Part shown: piece by piece, positions 1-11,639 of the stretch | Layout of the letters: every line of letters begins with the position of its first letter | How positions within the stretch are numbered: the stretch's first letter is position 1 | Assembly (NCBI GenBank): GCA_964030475.1 | Contig: CAXIPT010000001.1 | Span: 12,243,823 to 12,307,822, forward strand | Direction: 5' to 3' | DNA from: Tethya wilhelma | Taxonomy: Eukaryota > Porifera > Demospongiae > Tethyida > Tethyidae | Length of the DNA: 64,000 bases | The notes under the pieces: model-generated | What the model was told of the DNA's origin: nothing | Seen by the model: the letters and a program-made list of their open reading frames with translations, nothing else | Databases searched by the model: none | Made by a program: the position numbers and the translations under genes

Positions 1-560
1 CAGATGTTGGAAGGGTCCGTCTAACTAGGTGGAGCGAGCCATAGGCTTTTGACAAGATTTTTTTGTAATGCTCATGCAGACCATGAAAGATCATCTCTAA
101 CTGCGATACCCAGATCAGTTTCAGTGTTTGAGAATTCTATCACATTTCCGGATAGGTAGTAGTGCCTGAGTTGATCAGTGATACTTGAGGCTCTGCTGAG
201 CATGTACTTCAACACATGACACTTGTCTGGGTTTAATTAGGAGTAAGGGCCTATAAAGACGAGTCATAAATGGGACTCAATTAGAAATATTGTGAGATAA
301 TCACACCTGAGTTTAACAACACGCCAGTATGGCATATTCTAAGAGATTAAGCTAATTCTTTAGAGCAATAATTATTAGCATCCCACCTGCACATGATTTC
401 CTATCCTTGTGAAGAATGGAACAATTTAGGAGTATCTCAATCATATTATTGAATCAGGTAGCAAAGTTTCCATTATGCAAATAACATCATAGTTAGATAT
501 GTATACAAGACTTTGGAATTCTTAGCTTATACTTTGTAAGCTTAGAAGCATGGCAATGGA
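1..560. other. non-coding stretch
   Basis: I see no open frame with protein-like composition, no RNA gene and no clear repeat here. AT-rich with scattered stops in all frames. Confidence 0.5.
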
Positions 561-562
561 TA

Positions 563-740
563 CCGTATAGCACAAATTGGCGGGAATAAAATTTGGCGGA
601 TTGGCAGATTTTATTTTGGCGGTAGTGCAGGCAGCTAGACACGTATTCCGCATGTGCTGCACAAAAATGACTGTTTCATGGATTTAATATTGGCAGTCCT
701 TACCAAAACTGACAATCCGCCAAATTTTTGTGCTCTACGG
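563..740. mobile_element. 178-bp TA-flanked MITE with CCGTATA termini
   Basis: Begins CCGTATAGCACAAA and ends with the near-complement TTTGTGCTCTACGG, with TA directly outside each end (561-562 and 741-742). Subterminal GGCGG/CCGCC blocks are also mirrored. It has no coding capacity. The CCGTATA start and TA target match the larger element at 14140-17262 and the MITE at 42944-43149, so it is probably a non-autonomous relative mobilised by a Tc1/mariner/pogo-type transposase (inference). Confidence 0.75.
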
Positions 741-742
741 TA

Positions 743-1447
743 ATTACAGTAACTATGATAATTATTTACAGGTATGATCAGAAGTGCATGAGCAGACATA
801 GATAGTGTTGCCATAAAATCTGATGGAACTATGCATGGTCAGAATGTTTGTCTATAAAAATTCCCCTCTGGCAAAGGAGAGTTAACTTAGCAGAGGCTGT
901 TTCTAAGGGTGATAAGTAAGGCTTAATAACAAAATTTGACTCGCCATTTTGGAAATGCTTGTGACTCATTGAGAGTAGAATGCAACACACAATCTTGTTA
1001 GTTTGACCAGCAATGATAGTTTCTGAGCCTACTACAGCGGTCTTTAATGGATTGAAGAACTATGTCAGAGCAAGCCGTGCTAATTCAAAATTGCTGACAG
1101 AGTCAATAGCTTGCAACAATTTTTTGTGTCTGGCTGTGCCTTTCTCACTCCGTATACTGTACTACACTGAACAGCCTGCTGAAATGCTAGACCTAAAGAT
1201 CATAATTATCGGGACAAAAATAATTGTGACTACATTACTAAGGACTACTACATTTGTTTTACAATTTTCACAATAAAATATTTTGTCACTACTTTAATTT
1301 TTGTACTTACAGTAGCAATGCAATATACCATTAATGGGTCATCAAATTTAGAGTGTTTAATTTTTTGCACATGAATGGTGATGCAATACAAAAATCAGTT
1401 CCTCAATGTGAATATTTATTTAGTTGATTGCATATTACATGTTGTTA
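743..1447. other. non-coding stretch
   Basis: No convincing gene. A short open frame at 1013-1276 has neither recognisable composition nor splice context. Confidence 0.4.
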
Positions 1448-1550
1448 AGTCAAAATAGAGACTACCACAGTGATACTCAAGTTTCATGAGAACGCTAGTG
1501 TGTACACAACACTCTACATCTGTATGCCATTAGGAAACTAAAGAACATAC

Positions 1551-1630
1551 CTCTTCCAGTTTATGTTTTTCCTGATAAAGAAGACACCATAATGTCGAGC
1601 CATTTTTATGCCAGCAATATGAAGCATTTC
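1551..1630 (-). pseudogene. eIF3L C-terminal exon, decayed copy 1
   Basis: On the minus strand an AG acceptor (1631-1632) precedes a segment reading EMLHIAGIKMARHYG, and a GT donor follows just below 1551. This matches the conserved eIF3L stretch seen intact at 9828-9908. The segment is 80 nt where the intact copy has 81, so the end is out of frame, and several conserved residues are changed (DT to GI, RR to RH). The flanking intronic sequence (about 1460-1650) is shared with the copies near 3.1 and 9.8 kb, so this is a DNA duplication and not a retrocopy. Confidence 0.65.
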
Positions 1631-1640
1631 CTAGAGAATC

Positions 1641-2120
1641 AAGAAAAATGTTATAATGTGAGACTTGAAACCCAAACGCTGCTACATAGAATCCCAAGTG
1701 CAAGTTTAGATACCAATGAGATTTGACGCTTGTCAGTAGGAGCCATGCTCAAAATTTATTCATATAGGTATTTTAAGTTGGACAAGGCACTGCACTGTCC
1801 TATCACTTTATATCTATGACCAAGTTAGAGGAGGTCTGACATCCAAGGGCCATTGCAGGCCATAGATCACACAACAATTATAAGCCAAAAATAATTGTGA
1901 TTACATTATGTCACCATTTGGGGCGAGCGTGAGCGAGCCCCACATATACGTTACACGACATTCGAGTCTGTGCACTTCCGGTTGTGTGATCTGTGTGTGA
2001 TGTCTGTACGCACCATTCCGTAAATAGCATTTCCTGTTTGAATTTTTCGAATTTGTAATGACATCAACAAGTAACTTCGAACAATTCAAGTACTTGCACG
2101 TGGCCAGCTAGCTAGCCAAG
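1641..2120. other. non-coding stretch with GC-rich motif
   Basis: No gene. Around 1918-1945 there is a GGGGCGAGCGTGAGCGAGCC motif followed by CCCAC, found again in reverse orientation near 31060-31085. The meaning of the shared motif is unknown. Confidence 0.4.
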
Positions 2121-2123
2121 TAG

Positions 2124-2512
2124 GGCCACACCAAATTGATTTCATGTTTCTCGGATTGTCTACAGAAACTTACTGACCCGGCCGGCCGGCAAAAAAATAA
2201 AAATAAAATTAATAACCATTAATAATTTGATTGTATTTCAGTGCACATGCGCGTGGATTCACGAGTGCACTGCGATGATTTTGTCTCAAAAACGCTATTT
2301 AGCTGGTTAGCTGCATTTCAACTGCTTGTTTGGCAGTAGCTATGATCTCCAAACTATTTTTAAAAGGAAAAATGGCTAAACTGATTCACGAATCAAGAGC
2401 TGGAGCGAAGTAAGTAGCCACACCCATCATGAATATAATTTACATTTTTTTTCATTTTGCCAAAATTGTGACCCGCCGGATCCGAGAAACAGGAAATCAA
2501 TTTGGTGTGGCC
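2124..2512. mobile_element. 389-bp MITE with 33-bp terminal inverted repeats
   Basis: The left end starts GGCCACACCAAATTGATTTC and the right end, read on the other strand, starts with the same 20 bases. The match continues to 33 bp with one mismatch. TAG lies immediately outside both ends (2121-2123 and 2513-2515), a candidate 3-bp target duplication of the type made by PIF/Harbinger or CACTA transposases. No open frame inside. Superfamily assignment is uncertain. Confidence 0.7.
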
Positions 2513-3080
2513 TAGCTAAGCGCTATAAAGCACAAGACAAACACTGACAAAGAAAGCAGAGGGAGCTGAGACAATGAGACACCAGAGCAAAGACAAGTGA
2601 GGTGACAGTAAGATGTAGATGGGCATAGTCTGACAACCATAGACGAGCTCGGTAGGTAAACTCAGTCTCTGGCTACTTTTACTGACTCATGCAACAATAC
2701 TATGATAATTTAGAGATATTCTTCTTCTCTGTCTTCTTTCTCTTTGCTTGGTTGAAAATGTCTACTGCTCTTTTTTCTGCCATGTGATCTCACCAGCTAA
2801 CCACACAGCATCTAGACTTGCAGCAGCATTTGAACTCTCCAAAACTAAATCAACTCTGAACAATATTCACCCATTCTCTTAATGTTATCGCATCTACACA
2901 TGCAAGTTTACAAACATGATGTCATCACCATGAACCTCACATATGATTCATTATTGCGGACACAATACGTACTATTACATGTGCAACACATTATTTAGGC
3001 GCTCACACTCGCCCTCAAATGTCGTAGGCATTTGCTAGTAATATTACTATATTACGTCAAGTTAAGTACAAACCACATGT
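2513..3080. other. non-coding stretch
   Basis: No gene, RNA or repeat recognised. Confidence 0.4.
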
Positions 3081-3175
3081 GTAGTGATGTTCAAGTTTCA
3101 TGAGAGAACAATAGTGGGTACACAACACTCTACATCTATTTGCCATTAGAAAATACCATAGATTGAAATACATAC

Positions 3176-3236
3176 CTCTTCCAGTTTATGTATTTACCTG
3201 TTGAACTTTATCACAACGTCGAGCCCTCTTTCTACA
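3176..3236 (-). pseudogene. eIF3L C-terminal exon, decayed copy 2
   Basis: A truncated and frameshifted relative of the exon at 9828-9908. The donor side (GGAAGAG then GTATG on the minus strand) and the ARR-like core are still visible, but the start of the exon is lost. Flanks from about 3087 to 3345 align by eye with those of the 9.8-kb copy, including a shared AACACTGAGTT block. Confidence 0.5.
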
Positions 3237-3345
3237 AGAAAATGAGTTTAGAAATGGGAGATGTCTACCTGTGATGATGATCAATATTTGGATTTACACC
3301 AACAACACTGAGTTAAGACTAACATGGCACATTATTAATAATCTG

Positions 3346-4723
3346 CACTTGTTATCTCACTGTAGTAAGCAATTAAGATGACACGTGCATGATGCAGATG
3401 TTTTGTAGTCTGCATTGTATACAATTACAGCATATGGTATTTAAAGTATAACTAGGATACAGTCTATGAAATTATATAGATGTATGAAATTGAAGCAATA
3501 AAAATAATTAACATGAGTTCACAAGCAACTACCATATAGCAGGAACTATTGACGGGACAAAAAATTTGACAGTTTGCTCTGCAGAACATAAACATATTCA
3601 CAAAATCAATGCACATGCATATAATACATGCGCATATGGCAGCCAAAATATTGGCAGTTTAAAGTTGATGATTTGGACTTTGAGAGTCAAACCCGGTTAA
3701 ATTAAAATCCCTGCCAATATTTCCGGCTATATACCTGTACTCTAGCGAGGCATGCAAATTAAACCCTTCAGGCACCACTCTATGCGAGTAAAGGAAAAGA
3801 GACACTATCAAATTCCAATCAGTTAATTTAAGTACAATGATGAGCCATGCAGGCACACCTTGATCTGTGTTCAATCTGTATGTAGTTACAGTAGCAAAAC
3901 AATAAAGCAAATGAAGATTAAGTCAACGAAGAGCTATATTATAGGAAGATGTACTACAAATTAATCAAATCGTCGATAGTATATGCAAACTTTAAGCTTA
4001 TTTCGCATCTTGGGATTTAGAACAGAATATGGGGTTAAATCAATCAGGTTAACTTTAGAGATGTGGTTAGACATACAGCTTGATATGTAGCAGCATTAGT
4101 CATCAAAGGCACTCGGAACTTGAACTGTGAGGTCTTTAGAGGTATATATCACCACCACCACTGTACAGTAGCAAGGGATAGTGGGGTAATATAAAAATAT
4201 ACATGTACATATAGGACTATAATTTATATACATGCATGGAGGAGCCATGGGACACTTAGTTAAGTCAGAAGAAATATATTTTTCAATTATTGTCTATATC
4301 TAGCTTAAGGATGGATCTTGTGGCTGATCATCATGGAAGTTGAGCACTTCTTTTTGCATCATATAACTTTATTAGTCTAGTCATGCTCAGCTCATGTAAT
4401 CATTACATGTACATCAGAACCTGTGCAAGGGCAAGTATTGTATTGCATGTCAGTGTTTGAATGTTCCAGTAGACGTGTTCAGTGATGTGTATGCATGCAC
4501 ATGTGAAAACTTCTGTAATAGCTAGACTAAAGAGAATCAAGGATCTGATCATTGACAAGAATTAAACATCACAGATAAAGCTTTTTTTATCTATACAGCA
4601 TAATGCTAAACAACTTTCAGTCTGACACATACATGGAAACATTATCTGGTCGTCATTATCAGTTCTTCTCACAACATGCACTGTACTATGCTTAGTAGCT
4701 TATAGTGCTACACATCATGAAAG
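3346..4723. other. non-coding upstream region
   Basis: No gene seen. Open frames at 3464-3910 on the minus strand lack protein-like composition. This is the 5' flank of the secreted-protein gene at 4894. Confidence 0.4.
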
Positions 4724-4732
4724 TATATAAAA
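4724..4732 (+). promoter_or_regulatory. putative TATA box
   Basis: TATATAAAA lies about 160 bases upstream of the ATG at 4894, leaving room for a 5' UTR of roughly 130 bases if transcription starts about 30 bases downstream. Supported only by the motif and its position before a well-supported gene. Confidence 0.4.
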
Positions 4733-4893
4733 GTGCCAGCAAGGTTGACTACTTCATCATTACTTTTGATCAGGAAAGTTTCACAGCAAGGTCTTTATTT
4801 AGTGGAACCTGCATACTTTCAAAGACCGCAGCAAGCTGTATTGTATATTACGGAGATTTCAACTATATTTGAACCTCTTCAATCTTTTGGATC

Positions 4894-7800
4894 ATGAATT
4901 GCTGCATATTATGTGAGTGACCAGAACTTTCAAATTGAAGTATATGGCAAACTAGAGCACCAATATTTCTGTAATGCATGCAGTATTATACATAATAAAT
5001 GCCACCTACACTTTAAATTTAATTCATGCATTTAACAATAAACCTTTTGACTCTACAAAACTTTGCTATGGTATATAGAACTTAGTCTAGTTCTGAGAAT
5101 TTTTACAAACACATTAATTTACTGGAACAATTATAATTTTTAGTGATAATATGCTCTTAACAATTGACTATACCATCATACAGCTATTATATTGATTGTC
5201 TGGTCCTTCTTTGGTGGATGCTACTGCAACTACAATGGGAATACTAATGTGGCCAACAATCATCCGTATTATCTATCAGCTCCAGTAAAGGTGGTCAGTG
5301 CTAAATGTATGGAAGACTATGCCAACAAGCCATTCATGTCTAATACCACCACTGACGATGACACAGAAATGCAAAACAGAGCCTCCAGAAGCAGTGGTCC
5401 TTGTACCCATGTCACAGAAGAGGTCAACTTTGGACCAGGTATAATAGTATAACTATTATTTTTAAGACGATCATGTAATCACTAAACATCAGTCGTAATA
5501 CTACTATTATGATGTATTACACATCCTTTGCATAATTGTATACATTATATTATATATAGATATCACTGGTAATGATGTGTTAATGAATATTTCCCGTTGT
5601 AAAGATATGTCTGAAGGATACACTGAGGAGGTATTATACTATATAATACAGCATGCAACAAAACTGGATTACAGCATTCATGAGAATTACTGTACAATAT
5701 ACAGACTGAATTGCATGTACACAAAATTAATGCTCTCTTTATTTAGAATGATCAAGGTTTCTGCTATGCAAGAAAGACACTTGTCCACAGGATCAATCTA
5801 CCACATGGTAAACCTCTGCCCACTTGATACTGGATTAGTCACATAATAGACTCTAATTTCATTATTTACCCCTCAGAAACTTTAAACATCAAATCAGACA
5901 AGTTCTGCAGAGACATGAGGGAAAGTGTGAAGCTTAAGGATACATGCAGAAGATTCAACAAAAATGAAGTGTACTTTTTAGATACCTTGGAGCTAGTACC
6001 AGTGCAAGTAAATGTAGGCCATTGTGGAGGGACTTGTGATAATGGTAAGCCTGAACTTAAAATGATCATGAATACCAAGTTAATCATATAGTTATATACT
6101 CTCTATACAAACTTCCGTATTACTAACTGTGCAATTATTTTCGTAATTGCACTTGAATTTTTAATGAGCTAGTAATTGCACTTGAATTTTTAATGAGCTA
6201 TGGCAGCTGCTCCAAATTTGAACACTAGAGCGCTGTATAGATAGCTACGCTGCCAGGCCAGCAACTTGAGAAGAGTATTGTGTAAGGTAAGTGGTATNAT
6301 GTATATCGAACGCTCAACCAGTTTTAGGGTCCCTTAGAAAGCGTCTGTGAGCATATTCAGATTTATTAGTTGTAGAGCAACTAATAGAGTAGTACCTCAT
6401 TAGATCAAAAGCTTACAACCGACATCTGCGTTGGCAAAGTTGAGAAATTGTCAGTGGTGAGTGTCTGTCTTGTGAAAATAGGATAAAAGTGATAGATAAG
6501 TAGAAAGACATCCAGCGACCTACTCTTAGCCCAAAACTTTGGCTAAAAATACTGCTATTCTGTGGATCACTTTTCTTCATACTTTTAGAATGGGGGTTCA
6601 AGGTACACTAATTGAGAAGTGACGTCAAAGTATACGGACGTACCGCGGATAGTATACATTTTTCTTGGAATTCCGAAGATTGAGCGCATGCGCAAACAGT
6701 GTGTACCAGGCCCTTTCTTTCGGGCCTGGGGACGAGGCTAGGTAAGTGGTATTATAAAAACGTAGTGGTTACACTGTTTCTAGTACTTCAGCAGTGATTG
6801 TTTTGACAAGTACAAGTCAAAGCAGCCTTAGTGTGGCAACTCAGTAGCTTACAGCTAGCTATTCACGTAGCTACTACACACGCTGAACTAAATGATTAAC
6901 AAGTAATCACATGAATTGTCGTGCAATTGTGGGAAATAATTACACAGTTATGGACAAATTGCACTCGGCGTTGCCTCGTGCAATTACACCATAACTGTGC
7001 AATTATTTCCCAAATTGCACTCCAATTCATGTGATTACCTATACTAATAGAACTACAATCACAGTTACAAAGTAATGCATGATTGCCAAAATCACAACAT
7101 ACCAATAGGGGAAGCGACCCCAATAGGACTTGTTTTTTTCCTACTTATTCCCCCCCCCCCCCCCACAACATTTGAGCCCATTTTGAAAAGAACCCACCAC
7201 CCATTAATTGAAAATTAATACTTTTCAACGCTGAATATATACAGAAATATTCACAAACCCAAATAATGCCCACAAGCACTCTTACTCACACATAACAGAA
7301 AAATTGAATACATTCAATTATACTCAAGCTAAAAAGTTTTTAGCTTGAGTATAAGTGTTCAAATTTTTAATTATGCACTCATTCTTACCAAGAGTGTGGA
7401 ACTATTTTTGCTGATTTTGCCAATTTTGCTTTTTTTTGGCCCATTTTGCAAGCAAATTGTTTAATTTTTTTTACTGCCTATTTTGCTCAAAATTTTGCTA
7501 GCAAATTCGATCTGTCAAGGCCTACATACCAAAACTTTACACCATAATAAAGTTATTTGCATAAATAGGTAATTTACATATGTACACTGTAGTATCCATT
7601 TTTTAAAATTTCTTTTAGGTGATGCATGTAGACCTACTGGATACAAAAAAGTGGCTGTACCTACTCCAAATGGTTAGGATTTTGTGTATAATAACTAAAG
7701 TAATGCCATGTAATTATGATAATAAGCATGAGTATGGAAAAATGACACACAAAGTTGTATGTTCATTTTGGGTATACACAGGTGAACTAAGTGTTCCAGT

Positions 7801-8262
7801 CATTACTGATTGTGGCTGTGTCTCTAGCTGCTACCGAAAGAAACATTATGAGCTTTACAGATGGAGAAACAATCAAACATGCACAGAAAAGGTTTGAAGC
7901 ACACACATAATTATTTTATAATTTCACTAAATAATGCATTAAACACACCCACACACAGTACATAGATATTGGTCAGTGTGCTGGACAATGCTCAGGTGTT
8001 TGCAACCAGTAAGTTTATAAACGAAACAATATACTATCTCAATTGCATAAGCAGCGAATCAATATTTCCTTATTCATTAAACAGACTAAACAAGCCTTGG
8101 TCTCCAAGACCAGGTGTACCGTTTGTGCCTGGATCACTTCCTTGTCAAAATCCAAAGTGCATAGCAGCATCTTATACTTACCACCACATTGAAGAAATCG
8201 GATTGAAGATTCCAGTTATCAACGAGTGCAAGTGCAATGTCAATGGCTACCTTGTTGACTGA
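4894..8262 (+). CDS. secreted protein with two cystine-knot-like modules (9 exons)
   Basis: Exons 4894-4912, 5184-5438, 5560-5630, 5747-5807, 5877-6044, 7619-7672, 7782-7891, 7959-8008 and 8085-8262 all have GT-AG borders and matching phases, giving 321 residues and a stop. The first ATG and the start of exon 2 together encode a signal peptide (hydrophobic residues 4-16). Two similar modules follow. The first (about 180-226) has C185-G-G-T-C189, C195-R-P, then C220-G-C222 and C226. The second (about 248-313) has C253-A-G-Q-C257, C261, C283, C288, then C311-K-C313. The order CxGxC ... C ... P-I-x-x-CxC is that of extracellular cystine-knot proteins (CTCK, bursicon or DAN type); this is a resemblance and not a firm family call. 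The long fifth intron (6045-7618) holds palindromic repeats and an N at 6298. Probable role: secreted ligand or matrix protein (inference). Confidence 0.75.
6143..6200. repeat. 29-bp exact tandem duplication
   Basis: Two adjacent 29-bp units starting GTAATTGCACTTGAATTTTT, inside intron 5 of the secreted-protein gene and about 100 bases before the N at 6298. Confidence 0.85.
6903..7038. repeat. 136-bp palindromic (MITE-like) insertion in intron
   Basis: The sequence starts GTAATCACATGAATT and ends with its complement AATTCATGTGATTAC. Internal arms around GGGAAATAATTACACAGTTA are also mirrored, so nearly the whole segment can fold into one hairpin. No open frame. It lies in intron 5 of the secreted-protein gene. 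Confidence 0.75.
7270..7396. repeat. imperfect palindrome with perfect 18-bp core arms
   Basis: At 7318-7335 and 7337-7354 two 18-bp arms (TTATACTCAAGCTAAAAA and its complement) flank a single G. Weaker complementarity continues outward to CACTCTTACTC and AAGAGTG. Likely a foldback or MITE remnant in intron 5. A C17 run lies just upstream (about 7149-7165). Confidence 0.7.
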
Positions 8263-8750
8263 CATGGAATATATAGTTTAGGGAAAAAAATCACAGGCAT
8301 ATATATATATATATATCAAAGCTAAGACACACGTGCAGAGTCTATAAACTTTTTGCATAATCAATAGTTATACTGTATTATTTTTATAAACTTTGAACTT
8401 TTTGTGTATTATTTCAGCGGAAGACACCACTAAAGATTATATGATATTTTATTAGTAGTTTACTATGTGAATCTATTTTATCTTAATCTATTAATCAATA
8501 TCTTATTCAAACTAGAATATAATCTTGGGAAACTAGATTTGAAGTCTGGGATGGAACCAAGTAATCAGTTCTGTGACCAAACTAGATAGTATATAGCTGT
8601 CCAAAAACTTGGCATGCATAAGATTCAGTGATAAAACTGCGTACATCCCAGAACAACTTAAATTTTAATGGAGTGTAACCTAGAATGTGAGTCTTCTGTC
8701 AAGTGAAAATGTTTATCTTTCAGTCAATTTTCCACGCCAACAATGGGTGT

Positions 8751-9008
8751 GATCAGCAGGTACAGCCTCGTAGCTTAATGCTCACAGACGCTGAAAAACC
8801 TCAGATCTCATGAACTAGAAGTTTTTGTAGAATGCTACGTGTCAATCATGAGTATTTTACCTTGGTGTACTGTTTTTGAAGACTGGAGCAACTGTTCTTG
8901 AGATATAGTTGGAACAAACACACGCACACACACACACACACACAAACAGACAGATAAAATGACAATAGTAACCCTATAGGTGCAAATGCACACTAGTATA
9001 GGGTCAAT
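8751..9008 (+). repeat. dispersed SINE-like repeat, copy 1
   Basis: Begins GATCAGCAGGTACAGCCTCG and ends with a CA/CAGA microsatellite followed by a GACAATAGTAACCC block. The same head and tail occur at 24041-24290, and heads only occur near 27489 and 43789. A fixed head, body and simple-repeat tail suggests a short non-autonomous retroelement. No polymerase III promoter boxes were confirmed. Confidence 0.5.
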
Positions 9009-9714
9009 AAATTTGCGTTTCACCACTCACTTAAGTAATACTGTACAGTGGACGAAAATTTCCTGATCATGAACAATTTCTACCTGCTGCTTCCATGCAG
9101 AGACTATTCGAGATCTAGTGTCATAGTAACTTGCCAACTAGTAGTCTTGGTACTCTAAACAAGTATATCTTTGCTGTAAATCTAGATCCACAGAATATAC
9201 TTAGTCTTTGACATTGTCAAGTATGAGCATGCAATTTATTTGTCATTTTGACTGGTTCACTAGATTATGTGCACCCAAGGTGTTGGACCTTTGGTGCTAT
9301 CCACACAGCATGGATGCAATACAAAATTGAATGCAAAACATTTAAAGAGCAAATACTTTTGACAGTGAAAATCTGAAAAATGATACTTATATGCTACTAA
9401 TAACTAAAACCTGTAATTGTTAATAGTACTAGTAGCAACAGAATTAATATTACTATATACTCATCTTGAAATACACATTCGGTACTGACATCAAAATAGA
9501 TCCAACTAACCAACACAAGTGGTTCACTAGACAAACCAGTTCTTTTCACTTCTCTTTAGAGCAAATCTGTAATAATTAAAGAAAGGTTTAGCAATTTATA
9601 CATACAGAACATACCATTCACAACATATCTGTCACTAACACTACCTCATGAAACATTGTTCACTAAAGCAGTGTGCTATGCAAGACTTAGATCACATGCA
9701 CAAGCCAAACATCA
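9009..9714. other. non-coding stretch
   Basis: No gene or RNA recognised; 8263-8750, just before the SINE-like repeat, is likewise empty apart from the 3' flank of the secreted-protein gene and an AT dinucleotide run near 8300. Confidence 0.4.
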
Positions 9715-9827
9715 CGTCAAGTTACCAGTTATATTTAAGTTTCATGAAAATGCCACTGTGCACACAACACTGCATGCACATAAGCAAGCCATTAGGAAAT
9801 ACCATGCACAAATTGAAGAACATATAC

Positions 9828-9908
9828 CTCTTCCAGCTTGTGTATTTGCCTAATAAAAAAGTCACCATAACGTCGAGCCATTTTTGTGTCAGCAATATGA
9901 AGCATTTC
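9828..9908 (-). pseudogene. isolated intact eIF3L C-terminal exon (copy 3)
   Basis: On the minus strand an AG acceptor at 9909-9910 is followed by 27 uninterrupted codons containing LHIADTKMARRYGDFFIRQ and a GT donor at 9826-9827. This is the conserved segment of eIF3L that in animals directly follows the DFYID motif, i.e. the exon that should come next after 58181-58276. No neighbouring eIF3L exons were found on either side here. It could be a solitary duplicated exon, or a misplaced piece of the eIF3L locus 48 kb away, which lacks exactly this part and has the same orientation. Confidence 0.65.
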
Positions 9909-10021
9909 CTATAAGGAATTAGGAGAAATGTTAAACAAGAGATACATATACATGCAGAGTACTGATTATCACCAATAGATTTACACCACAACACTGAGTT
10001 CAGATTAACATGGCACATCAT

Positions 10022-10873
10022 TAAACATTGTCATATCTTTACTTACGCAATTACGCAATTTTGAGTGATGAAATTGCGTTCTCTAAACGTGGATCATGCA
10101 AAATTGCATGATATGACATCTAGTGCTATTGTTTGCACAACACCTTTTTGCCTTGAACTCTAAATTTTCTATGTGATTAGGTAAATTACCTCTACTAAAA
10201 TACAAAGTTAGAGTTGAAACTCTTGAAGGGGTGTGGCTGTAGCGTTAGCTAAACGACTAAAGGTCATGATCGTCGCAAACATGATAGTGACTTTTAGTTT
10301 GACGTTTTTTCTAAAGCCTTTCAAGGGACAAGCTTGAAAATTGCAGCGAGGGGGGAGGAATAGTTAGGCTATATAGACATAGCATCAATTTCGAAAGTCT
10401 GGTTACCTAAGTAGAAAAAAGCCTTAGATGCTCAACAATGTCGTCGCAAATTTGACCCCCTCCGTACTTTAGCTTTTTTATGCTGACAAAAGTGTCACTA
10501 AGCAGCACTATTTGCACGATATAGTTAGCTTGATTGTTGCTTAGTTGCAACATATAAAAGCTTTCTGCAATCTTTGTTTGCAGAAGAAAAATAAAAAGAA
10601 GGCATAGCTGCTAAATCGGTTAAAGGTACAAGCTATATGAATGCAGTTTAACCGGAAGTTAAACAAGGTTAACGGGAATGTGCGCGAGTGGGGTGGGGCG
10701 TGGAGTGTTAGGCATGCGCAGTAGGCTCCCTAGTATACCTCGTGCTGAACAGCTGGCACAGTTAGCTCTGTGCCTGGAGAGTTCGTTCTTGTTTTGTCAG
10801 CGGTGCAAGGAGCTCTGTCGGTGTCGGGCGAGCGTGTGGACCCCCCGTCTAAGACTTAAAGTACGTGTATGAT
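10022..10873. other. non-coding 5' flank with decayed repeat
   Basis: Part of this stretch (about 10150-10400) resembles the interiors of the TTAA-flanked elements at 25153-25799 and 35843-36464 (shared GTGATTAGGTAA-like and AAATAC blocks), but the TTAA ends are not visible. The last 200 bases are GC-richer and lead into the gag-like gene. Confidence 0.35.
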
Positions 10874-11592
10874 ATGAGCGACGACGAGAAGGACAAGCGG
10901 GATCCGGAAACGGAGGAGATGGAAGCCCGCTTGGAACAGCGAATCATGCAGAAGCTGCTAGAAAAGTTGGAAAAGGCAAACCCGAGCACGCAGGGTGGCG
11001 AGAACTCAAAGAACCAAGTGAATCCGAAGGGTGAGTAGTGGGTAATACAATATGAAAGGGGGGGGGGGGAATCGGTAAGGGTCAACAGAAGAGCTCGGTA
11101 GGGTGCGCACTAAATGGAGGGGGAGCTCTCAGAGGGGACGAAGACAGGTAGGGCTGGGCAGGTCATGCCAGAACAAATAGATAAAAATAGAATAAATAAG
11201 CAGGCTGGTCAAGCCAAGCCTGCATGCTGGCAGAGGGTTCGGGCAGGTCATGCCAGGAACGGGGGAGCAGGCATGTTAGCTGGTGGAGCATGCTGGTAGG
11301 GGGTACAGGCAGGTCATGCCTACAGTGAAAGCATGCTAGCAGGGCGTACAGGCAGGTCATACCAGGGAAAAGGTTAGGCAGGTCATGCCTAAAGCTAGCA
11401 GTGTGTACGGGCAGGTCATGCCAGGGGAGAGGATAGGCAGGTCATGCCTAACGCTAGCAGTGTGTACAGGCAGGTCATGCCAGGGGAGAGGATAGGCAGG
11501 TCATGCTTGGAGGAGCATGCTAGTCATCAGTCTTAGTGGCCGGTTAGGCTGGAGACTGAGGTTGCCCAAGGGGGGTAGGTCAACAAAAACAG

Positions 11593-11639
<47 letters not shown>

